DNA of 64,000 nucleotides from an uncultured Oscillospiraceae bacterium (GTDB lineage Bacteria; Bacillota; Clostridia; Oscillospirales; Oscillospiraceae): positions 22,908 through 86,907 of the forward strand of contig CAKUBI010000005.1 in assembly GCA_934636865.1 (NCBI GenBank), in the 5' to 3' direction. The notes beneath the pieces are model-generated. The model searched no databases, was not told the origin of the DNA, and worked only from the letters and a program-made list of their open reading frames with translations. Below, piece after piece: positions 58,095 through 64,000 of the stretch (positions are counted from its first letter, which is position 1; each line of letters opens with the position of its first letter). A program made the translations under genes and the position numbers.

Positions 58095-59844
58095 ATTTCT
58101 GCTTCACAGCAAGCTTTTTGACGAGCGCTTCCTCGGGCGTGACGTAAAGCGTGCGGTAATTGTCATAGGTCACCATGCCGGGGCGCGCGCCCGCGGGCTT
58201 TTTGACGAACTTGACCGGGCAGCAGTCCACCGGCACGCCGCTGCTCTCCTTCGCCTGCGAGAAGTAGGCGGCGAGCATCGCGGACTCGCGCAGGTCCTCA
58301 TCGCTGGGCGTGAGCCCCGCGCAGCGCAGGATAACGTGCGAGCCGTGGATGTGCTGAGTGTGGAACCAGTAGTCGCGCTTGTCGGCCTTTTTCGTCAGCT
58401 GGTCGTTCTGCACGTTGCTGCGGCCGACGAGCACCTCGAGCCCGCCCGAGGTCCTGAACGTGCGCGGCGCGAAGGCGCGCTTTTGCTCTTTTTTACCGCC
58501 GGACTTTTTGAGGTAATTCGTCTCCTGCAGCTCGCGGCGGATCTCGTTGAACTCCTGCTCCGTCTCCGCCTGCGAAAGCTCCTGCAGGACGCTTTCAAGG
58601 TACGCGCGCTCGCCCTCCGCCTTTTCAATCTGCTCGCGCAGGTGGAACTCGGCGGTCTTGAGCTTGTTATACTGCTTATAGTTCTTCGCGGCATTCTGCT
58701 GGGGAGAGAGCAGCGGGTCGAGCGGGATGTCGATGAGCGGGCAGCCGTCCTCGTAGTAATTTTCGGCCTGCAGAACGCGCTCGCCGCTCTTCATGCGGTA
58801 GAGGTTCGCAGTGATGAGGTCGCCGCGCAGGCGGAATTCGTCGCGCTTGAGCGTGGCGGCATAGTCGCGCCTGAGGTTTTCGGCCTTGCGCGCCATGCGG
58901 TCGCGCGCGACGGTGGCCGCGTGCGTCAGCTCGCGGCCGCGGCGGGCGGAAAGCTCCTGCCGTTCGCGCGCGTCGTAGAATTCGTCGAGCATCGAGGAAA
59001 AGTCCTCCCGCGTCTCGACCTGCGTTTCCGCGCCGTACTGCGCGATGGGACGGTAGGTGAAATCCACGGGCCTGCCGTCACGATAGAGGATGACAGGTGT
59101 ATAATGCTCTTCCTTTACAGCGCTTGCGGTATCGGAGAATTCCCGCACCAGCGCTTCACGCTGGGGCGCGTTCAGCACGCCGAAGCGCACGTCGGTCTCG
59201 CCGCCCGCGCGGAAGGCGAACTCGCGCGCGATCAGCGGCGAAATGCCGGTGTAATGGTCGAGCACCCACTTGTCAACGGCGGTCTCCGCGCCGCCGCCGC
59301 GCTGCGCGAGGGCGAGCGAAGCCTCCTCCTGCGTGAGAAGCGAGAGCTTGTCGAGCGGCGTCGGCAGGTGATAGAAAAGGCCGGGGAGCAGCTGGCGCGC
59401 GGCGGAAAGGTCCGCGTCCACGCGGCGCAGGCAGTCCACGATGCGGCCCTGCGCGTCGAGCAGCACCAGGTTCGACCGCCGCCCCATGCACTCGAGCACG
59501 AGCTGCTTCTGGCTGCTCTCGCCGAATTCGTCCGTGCACTGGAGCTTCAGGATCACCATGCGCTCAAGGTCCGGCTGCTCGATCGACAGCACGCGCGCGC
59601 CGACCAGGTGCTTGCGCAGCAGCATGCAGAACATCGGCGGCTGGGCGGGGTTGTCGCGCAGGATATTGGTCAGCTGGATGCGCGGCTGATTCGCCCCCGC
59701 GTTGAGCAGCAGCCGCAGATTGCCGCGCAGCAGCAGAATGACCTGGTCGCGCGCGGGCTGCTGCACCTTGTCGATGCGCGCCCCGATGAGCTTGGGGCGC
59801 AGTTCATTCAAAACTGCCCGCAGGCAGATCGCGTCAAGTGGCAT
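58093..59844 (-). CDS. rqcH: NFACT-family ribosome quality control factor RqcH
   Basis: 583 residues. NFACT-N begins MPLDAICLRAVLNELRPKLIGARIDKVQQP; the D-R pair follows in VDADLSAAR/CLRRVD-type context; a long coiled coil spans ~270-440; NFACT-R at the end has GLEVLVGRSNVQNDQLTKKADKRDYWFHTQHIHGSHVILR. RqcH binds stalled 50S subunits and adds C-terminal alanine tails; older annotation calls it a fibronectin-binding protein. Start 59844 overlaps the mrnC end by 11 nt, coupling the two RNA/translation genes. Confidence 0.95.
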   Translation of the reverse strand: MPLDAICLRAVLNELRPKLIGARIDKVQQPARDQVILLLRGNLRLLLNAGANQPRIQLTNILRDNPAQPPMFCMLLRKHLVGARVLSIEQPDLERMVILKLQCTDEFGESSQKQLVLECMGRRSNLVLLDAQGRIVDCLRRVDADLSAARQLLPGLFYHLPTPLDKLSLLTQEEASLALAQRGGGAETAVDKWVLDHYTGISPLIAREFAFRAGGETDVRFGVLNAPQREALVREFSDTASAVKEEHYTPVILYRDGRPVDFTYRPIAQYGAETQVETREDFSSMLDEFYDARERQELSARRGRELTHAATVARDRMARKAENLRRDYAATLKRDEFRLRGDLITANLYRMKSGERVLQAENYYEDGCPLIDIPLDPLLSPQQNAAKNYKQYNKLKTAEFHLREQIEKAEGERAYLESVLQELSQAETEQEFNEIRRELQETNYLKKSGGKKEQKRAFAPRTFRTSGGLEVLVGRSNVQNDQLTKKADKRDYWFHTQHIHGSHVILRCAGLTPSDEDLRESAMLAAYFSQAKESSGVPVDCCPVKFVKKPAGARPGMVTYDNYRTLYVTPEEALVKKLAVKQK

Positions 59845-60247
59845 TGTCGTCCTCCATCATCCGGTTGAAGAGTTCATTGATGCGCGCGTGATCGCCGCGC
59901 AGATACAGCCAGCCGAACAGCGCTTCAAGGCCCGTGGCCTTCTGGTAGTCCGCGCGCTCGGCATGGTGGGGAATGGAATGAACGTTTGCATTGCGCCCGC
60001 GGCGGAACACAGCGAGCTCTTCCTCCGTCAAAAGAGGTAAGAGACGCTCTGCAAAGCGCGCCTGACGCGGCGCGCAGACGAGCTCGACCGTCGCGCGGTG
60101 CAGACCCTTGCCCGTCGCCTTGCCGTGCACACACAGGTAGGTGCGCACGAGCAGCTCATACACCGCGTCGCCCAGGTGGGCAAGGCCGATGGAGCTGATG
60201 GCGCGGATGGCATCGTCGTTCATTTTGGCTTGCGTATAATCGTACAT
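59834..60247 (-). CDS. mrnC: Mini-ribonuclease III
   Basis: 137 residues, a catalytic RNase III domain without dsRNA-binding domain: ISSIGLAHLGDAVYELLVRTYLC with the family LAHLGDAVYE motif, GLHRATVELVCAPRQA, VFRRGRNANVHSIPHHA, and YQKATGLEALFGWLYLRGD. It trims 23S rRNA ends. ATG 60247 has AGGAG 6 nt upstream and is preferred over ATG 60223. Confidence 0.94.
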   Translation of the reverse strand: MYDYTQAKMNDDAIRAISSIGLAHLGDAVYELLVRTYLCVHGKATGKGLHRATVELVCAPRQARFAERLLPLLTEEELAVFRRGRNANVHSIPHHAERADYQKATGLEALFGWLYLRGDHARINELFNRMMEDDNAT

Positions 60248-60346
60248 AAAAGCTCCTGATGTTCAAAAGTGCATATATTTTATAACCGAACGGGAGTTCT
60301 GTCAATCTGCGGCGCGGTTTTGCCGCGCGATGGGGACGAAAAGCCG

Positions 60347-60374
60347 TTGCGCTTTTTGGAAGATACGCTATAAT
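60347..60374 (+). promoter_or_regulatory. promoter of the 507-aa lipoprotein gene
   Basis: TTGCGC (60347-60352), 16 nt, TATAAT (60369-60374), 51 nt before the ATG. Confidence 0.7.
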
Positions 60375-60425
60375 GGCAGGAAAGGCGCGCCGCGCCCCGA
60401 TGCCCTGTGAAGAAAGAGGAGACCC

Positions 60426-61949
60426 ATGAAACGAATGCTTTCCGCGCTGCTTGCGGCGCTTTTGCTGCTGAATCTCGCCGCCTGCGGCGAAAAGGACGAG
60501 CCGGACGAAACGCCTGCCTACGACGACGCGCTTATCACCGAGCTTTATGCCGAGGAGGGAGACTACCGCGACCCAGCCGGCAATGAAACACATTATGTCT
60601 ACCACGTGCCGCAGATCGTGTCGGAAACGGCGGTCGCCGCGGCGATCAACGCCGAGATCGCGGATGCCTTCGGCAGCATTGTGCAGGACCAGAAGAACAT
60701 GATGGCCGCGCGCGCCTCGCTGACCTGCCCTGCCGTGCGCTGGGAGAGCCACTGGAACGGCAGCCTTCTCTGCCTGCTCCTCTCGCGCGACATGGACGAC
60801 GGCTCAACGCATTACGCGGTCTACAGTTACGACTTTTTCGGCGGCCAGCGCCTGACGGGGGAGGACCTGATCGCGCGCTGCGGCCTGAGCGCGGCGGATT
60901 TTATTGCCGCGGCGCGCCGCACGGCGGCGAACTGCTTTGACGAGATGTACCGCGGCGCGCTCACCGGCGGGACGAGCGGCGCGGACTTTGCCGCTGCCTA
61001 TGCCGAGCGCCGCGCATGGACGATCTCGGACGAAAATATCAATTTGCAGACGCCGCTCTATCTGGACGGCGGCGCGCTGAAGCTGATCCTGCCCATCGGC
61101 TCGTTCGCCGGGGCGGGCAGCTATGAGCGCATCATCCCGCTGGATACGGGAGCGCCCGCTGCGGCGGAGCGGACGGCGGAGGACAGATTTGTCCGTGCTG
61201 CGCTTTCAGGCGGCACGCTCGCGGTCAGCTTTGAAGAGACGGCGGACGCGGCCTGGTACGCTGAGAATTTCCGCTTTGACTACGACAGCATCTATCCCGT
61301 CGCGGGCCTGTATTCCGATTATACCGATGTGTTCGTCGGCTCGGTGGGGCAGGGGTACTTCCCCTATGTATTCCTGCTGACGGCGGAGGGAACGGTCGAG
61401 TATGTCAACCTTCTCGAGGGGCTGACGGCGGGCTTCCTCTGCGACGGCGGGCCGCTCGGCGGCGTGAAGGATATCGTCTCGTTCGAAGCGGGCGAGGTCG
61501 AGGAGGAATACGGCACGTATCAGACGGTGTTCGCCATCGACAAAAGCGGGGAGCGGCACGACCTGTCCGGTCCCGTCAGCGACGCGGACTACACCGTGCC
61601 GCCGGAATTTTTCGGCGAGTGGACGGCAGCTGTCACCCATGACACCGCCGAGCAGGGCAGCTACGACAGCACCTACATCCTCACGCTGACCGACGGCGGG
61701 GGCCTTACGGTGCAGGATATCAACGCCGAAGTGGGCCTTTATTATGAGTACACGGGCCAGATCAACTACCTCGGCACGAACGGCGAGGGCATGGTGTTCG
61801 GCTACCACCTCAACGAGCGGGCGGGGACGGTGCGCTATGGCGCGTTCACGCTCCTGCGCGGGGCAGATGGCCTGCGCGTCAAGATCGTCACGGGGGATAA
61901 CCTTTTCGACGCACCCAGCGGCCGCGCCACGGTCTTTGCGCAGAGCTGA
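60426..61949 (+). CDS. large putative lipoprotein (507 aa)
   Basis: MKRMLSALLAALLLLNLAACGEKDEPDE is a lipoprotein signal with lipidated Cys20 and an acidic linker. Residues ~40-240 resemble DUF3298/DUF4163-type extracytoplasmic domains (HYVYHVPQIVSETAVAAAINAEI, THYAVYSYDFFGGQRLTGEDLI, LILPIGSFAGAGSYERIIPL). The second half is acidic with repeated aromatic strands like the lipoproteins at 1-2.7 kb. AGAGGAG precedes the ATG. Role unknown; DUF3298 domains occur in anti-sigma (RsiV) and cell-wall proteins. Confidence 0.82.
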   Translation: MKRMLSALLAALLLLNLAACGEKDEPDETPAYDDALITELYAEEGDYRDPAGNETHYVYHVPQIVSETAVAAAINAEIADAFGSIVQDQKNMMAARASLTCPAVRWESHWNGSLLCLLLSRDMDDGSTHYAVYSYDFFGGQRLTGEDLIARCGLSAADFIAAARRTAANCFDEMYRGALTGGTSGADFAAAYAERRAWTISDENINLQTPLYLDGGALKLILPIGSFAGAGSYERIIPLDTGAPAAAERTAEDRFVRAALSGGTLAVSFEETADAAWYAENFRFDYDSIYPVAGLYSDYTDVFVGSVGQGYFPYVFLLTAEGTVEYVNLLEGLTAGFLCDGGPLGGVKDIVSFEAGEVEEEYGTYQTVFAIDKSGERHDLSGPVSDADYTVPPEFFGEWTAAVTHDTAEQGSYDSTYILTLTDGGGLTVQDINAEVGLYYEYTGQINYLGTNGEGMVFGYHLNERAGTVRYGAFTLLRGADGLRVKIVTGDNLFDAPSGRATVFAQS

Positions 61950-61961
61950 AAGAGAAAAAAG

Positions 61962-61992
61962 AAGAGAGACGCGGAGCATCCGCGTCTCTCTT
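61962..61992. terminator. bidirectional terminator
   Basis: AAGAGAGACGCGGA (61962-61975) pairs with 61979-61992 over GCA; TTTTCC follows on plus and TTCTTTTTTC on minus, between convergent genes. Confidence 0.9.
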
Positions 61993-61995
61993 TTC

Positions 61996-62601
61996 CTATT
62001 GCGGCTTTTGGATGACGGCCACCGCGCAGGGGACGCGCCCCTCGCACAGCGTCAGGCGCACGTCCTGATAGCCCGCGTCCGCGAAAAACTGCCGGTAGGA
62101 ATCCGGCGTGAACGCACGCTTGAAGTCCGCGCCCGCCCTGCCGATGGCGCCCGACACGCTGTTGGTCCTGCCCTTGTCCGTCTGGTTCATGTAGGTGGGG
62201 ATGATGAGCTTCCCGCCGCGCCTGCAGACGCGGTCGAGCTCGCGCAGGGCGCGCAGCGGCTCGTCGAGCAGATGGATGACATTGGCGGCGACGACCGCGT
62301 CGAAGCGCTCGTCGGGGTGGCCGATCGCTGAAATGTCGCCCTGCTCAAAGCTGACGTTGCGAAGGTTTCTGCACTTTCGCTCCGCCCGACGGAGCATGTT
62401 GGCGGAAAAGTCTGACGCGGTCAGATGCGCGCACCTTTCCGCGATCACGACGCTGAGGAGCCCCGTCCCGCAGGCGCACTCAAGCACCTCGTCGCCGGGG
62501 GAGATGCACTCCGCCACCACGGCGCAGAGCTTCCGGTCCGCCTTACGGTTGATGACGTTGGCAAAAAGGTCGTAGACCCATGCGGCATTGTCCCAAAACA
62601 T
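61996..62601 (-). CDS. SAM-dependent methyltransferase (class I)
   Basis: 201 residues. Motif I VLECACGTGLLSVVIAERC (SAM-binding glycines), then LTASDFSANMLRRAERKC, FEQGDISAIGHPDERFDAVVAANVIHLL and LRELDRVCRRGGKLIIPTYM, as in UbiE/methyltransf_11 proteins. Substrate unknown. AGGTGAA lies just before ATG 62601. It is the neighbour of a truncated AraC gene on the same strand (45-nt gap), which may once have regulated it. Confidence 0.9.
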   Translation of the reverse strand: MFWDNAAWVYDLFANVINRKADRKLCAVVAECISPGDEVLECACGTGLLSVVIAERCAHLTASDFSANMLRRAERKCRNLRNVSFEQGDISAIGHPDERFDAVVAANVIHLLDEPLRALRELDRVCRRGGKLIIPTYMNQTDKGRTNSVSGAIGRAGADFKRAFTPDSYRQFFADAGYQDVRLTLCEGRVPCAVAVIQKPQ

Positions 62602-62646
62602 TGCACTTCACCTCGAAAATTATAATGATCCGGCCCGCCGCCGGGC

Positions 62647-63177
62647 TTATTCGCGCCTTGCGATCCTCCGGTACTCGATGGGCAGGATGCCCGTATTCTT
62701 TTTGAAAAGCTCGGTAAAGCGGCTGGAGGTGGTGTAGCCGATTATCTGGGCGATCTGGCCCATGGTGAAATCGGTGTCGATGAGCAGGTGCTCCGCCTGG
62801 CTCATCCTTCGGCCCTGAATATACTGCGTGACGCTGCACCCGAACTGCCGCTTAAAGCAGCCCTCGAGCTTGCTTTCGCTCATGCAGGCGATGCTCGCAA
62901 GGCGTCCGAGCGGAAGGTCGAAGGCGTAGTGGTCGGCAATGTAGCTGACCACGTTTTGAAGCCTTGGCCTAAAACACACGCGAAGGGTGCTGGTGTATCG
63001 CCGCGTACCGTATTTAGCGTGCGCATTTGACCCTGGGGAAGCTGCGAGCTTGAGCACCGAGGCGCGAGAAACTGCCAGAGCAAGGACTTGGGCAAAACGT
63101 GGTTTCTCACCCGCGAGGAAGCGGAGAAAGCATTGGGGGCGATGCAGAATGGCTGAATTGAAACCTTGCCCCTGCAT
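62647..63177 (-). pseudogene. truncated AraC-family regulator
   Basis: Only the C-terminal ~105 residues (from about LQNVVSYIADHYAFDLPLGRLASIACMSESKLEGCFKRQF to the end) are AraC-like, giving both HTH motifs (the second: TMGQIAQIIGYTTSSRFTELFKKNTG). Upstream in frame the protein loses all AraC character near 62965-62975 and reads through antisense of phage-like genes, so the ligand domain has been cut off by an insertion or deletion. A DNA-binding fragment could still be made, but no start with a ribosome site is visible. Confidence 0.7.
63031..63156 (+). pseudogene. C-terminal fragment of a phage/ICE-type small protein
   Basis: The frame following the TGA at 63028 reads through to TGA 63154 without an ATG and ends KDLGKTWFLTREEAEKALGAMQNG. 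The G-K-T-x-F-L-T-R-E-E-A-E-x-A-L signature is common at the C-terminus of small proteins in clostridial phages and conjugative elements. Its stop overlaps the next start, as in phage gene clusters. The N-terminal part is missing at the junction with the AraC fragment. Confidence 0.5.
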
Positions 63178-63301
63178 TTACGCCTGTGGCATTCAAGCCA
63201 ACGCCATCGGAGAAACGTTAGCATACTGCGAACTCACGGCGGAATGGATGAATGTCTCTTTGAGCGATTGCTCTGGTAACTGTGATAGTGAGGTGAGATA
63301 G
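63149..63301 (+). CDS. small Cys-rich protein, Lar/zinc-finger-like (50 aa)
   Basis: MAELKPCPCIYACG... has a Cys-rich start resembling the MAELKPCPFCG opening of Lar-type (restriction alleviation) phage proteins, with further Cys at the C-terminus. The start overlaps the preceding fragment. It is typical mobile-element cargo; function unknown. Confidence 0.5.
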   Translation: MAELKPCPCIYACGIQANAIGETLAYCELTAEWMNVSLSDCSGNCDSEVR

Positions 63302-63304
63302 CAC

Positions 63305-63634
63305 ATGGGACTTGATATTGTTGTCATGGAGCGCAAAGATGTCCGCTGCCCTCATTGTGGCGAGGTCATTACCTCGGTAGACGTTTCCAGTGTCAATAGC
63401 GGTGGTCGCCTGTGGTACGACTTTTTGGAAAGGCTCGGCTACTATGTTCCCTACGAGAAACGCACCGAGAAGAATGATCGGTACGGCAAGGATATGGTCC
63501 TTACCAGCGGACAGGCTGCACAGCTCGCGGTTTATGCCGCGGCAAAGGAAGCCTACCAAAGCCGTGAAATCACGGACCTTGTAGAAAGAGCGGTCATAGA
63601 CGGAAACAAGGTGGTCATCAACGCCGGCTGGTAG
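63305..63634 (+). CDS. conserved phage/ICE-type hypothetical protein (109 aa)
   Basis: MGLDIVVMERKDVRCPHCGEVITSVDVSSVNSGGRLWYDFLERLGYYVPYEKR... contains one CPHCG zinc-ribbon half and resembles proteins carried by clostridial prophages and integrative elements (inference from style; no named family). It begins 3 nt after the stop of the Lar-like gene, with GAGGTGAGAT as ribosome site. It is the last intact gene of the remnant beside tRNA-Ala. Confidence 0.65.
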   Translation: MGLDIVVMERKDVRCPHCGEVITSVDVSSVNSGGRLWYDFLERLGYYVPYEKRTEKNDRYGKDMVLTSGQAAQLAVYAAAKEAYQSREITDLVERAVIDGNKVVINAGW

Positions 63635-63887
63635 TTAGGTAACAGCAAAGCCAGGCGACGCGATCGCTTTAAATCCTCGGCGCCTGTAATTCCTTCGCCG
63701 GAGACTGACAGTAGTTGCTGGCGCAGGACATTTCCGAGCACTCTGGTTAAGTTGACATAACTCTTTCGGAGGCTCGCAACCTCGTTGCAACTTTTTGCAA
63801 CAATCGGGGTCAAGTTGGAGCCAGTTGGGGCAACCAGCTTGCAACCTGACTTTTTCTATGAAAAATCTTCATGCTGAAAAAGTTAGA
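63635..63887. other. gap between mobile remnant and tRNA-Ala
   Basis: No gene is supported. Several GTTGCAA/TTGCAAC-like words recur at 63775-63845, giving small direct and inverted repeats of the type found at attachment or integrase-binding regions; no defined att core can be named without the other end of the element. Confidence 0.35.
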
Positions 63888-63923
63888 AAAACACCCCGAA
63901 ATCATGCGATTTCAAGGTGTTTT
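63888..63923 (-). terminator. terminator of tRNA-Ala
   Basis: AAAACACC (63888-63895) with GGTGTTTT (63916-63923) and inner GAAATC/GATTTC around ATGC. It lies 2 nt past the tRNA CCA end on the minus strand and continues TTTTCTAAC. Confidence 0.88.
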
Positions 63924-63925
63924 CT

Positions 63926-64000
63926 TGGTGGAGATAAGCGGGATCGAACCGCTGACCTCTTGACTGCCAGTCAAGCGCTCTCCCAGCTGAGCTATACCCC
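63926..64000 (-). tRNA. tRNA-Ala (anticodon GGC), first base outside window
   Basis: On the minus strand the sequence reads GGGGTATAGCTCAGCTGG..., anticodon stem CTTGA/TCAAG with loop CTGGCAG (anticodon GGC), T arm AGCGG-TTCGATC-CCGCT, and encoded CCA at 63926-63928. One 5' acceptor base lies beyond the window edge. Its 3' end faces the phage/ICE-like remnant. Confidence 0.92.

Noticed and set aside
58093..59844. Fibronectin-binding adhesin
   Set aside because: Older name for this family; the NFACT architecture and lack of any signal peptide fit the ribosome quality-control factor RqcH.
63775..63845. Defined phage attachment site
   Set aside because: GTTGCAA-like words recur, but without an integrase or a second copy of the tRNA 3' end inside the window no att core can be assigned.

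Overview
The window looks like chromosomal DNA of a GC-rich gut Firmicute of the class Clostridia, most like the Oscillospiraceae (Flavonifractor / Lawsonibacter / Intestinimonas type). The signs are GC-rich coding sequence with strong AGGAGG ribosome sites, sigma-A promoters in AT-rich gaps, many bidirectional hairpin terminators, an [FeFe]-hydrogenase, a bile salt hydrolase, RqcH, Mini-RNase III and tandem lipoproteins. The genus is an inference.

Layout. 1-8.6 kb (minus strand): three tandem lipoproteins, a DUF2442 protein, a MalT-like LuxR regulator, a zinc alcohol dehydrogenase with an MFS transporter, and a small PH-like membrane protein. 8.6-15.5 kb: a five-gene minus-strand operon (split transketolase, GPH transporter, two medium-chain dehydrogenases) divergent from an AraC regulator. 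15.5-18.2 kb: bile salt hydrolase and an NSS-family Na+ symporter. 18.6-21.0 kb: a frameshifted gene for a probable surface protein. 21.1-28.1 kb: a TRAP transporter, a second split transketolase, a ketopantoate-reductase-like enzyme and a FadR-type GntR regulator. Four copies of a TWTGTNNNACAWA motif lie at three promoters here and suggest one small regulon.

28.1-43.1 kb is mostly housekeeping: LOG protein, DMT exporter, Atl/MGMT-like protein, DUF554, a collapsed tcdA remnant, a foldase-like PPIase, upp, tsaB, tsaE, a RodA/FtsW protein, a DinB polymerase, type II pantothenate kinase, a small regulator module flanked by 25-bp direct repeats, pncB, cardiolipin synthase and tRNA-Gln(CTG). 43.1-54.3 kb: a membrane protein with a P-x-F-P repeat, a NagD-like phosphatase, a tandem P-II protein paired with a DUF1538 membrane protein, two TetR regulators, a flippase-like protein, an acyltransferase/zinc-ribbon protein with an MscS channel, and a PutP-type symporter. 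54.4-60.3 kb: a GltD-like flavoprotein coupled to an [FeFe]-hydrogenase, then rqcH and mrnC. 60.4-64.0 kb: a lipoprotein, a methyltransferase, a truncated AraC regulator, and phage/ICE-like small genes beside tRNA-Ala(GGC).

The main point of interest is two independent split-transketolase operons, each with its own importer, oxidoreductase(s) and regulator but no sugar kinase, isomerase or aldolase. Such sets fit ketol-group transfer on unusual, possibly unphosphorylated substrates. Split transketolase plus a medium-chain dehydrogenase is also the gene content of the DesAB/DesC steroid side-chain-cleavage system of Clostridium scindens. The polar-substrate transporters here argue that the substrate may instead be a sugar or sugar acid.
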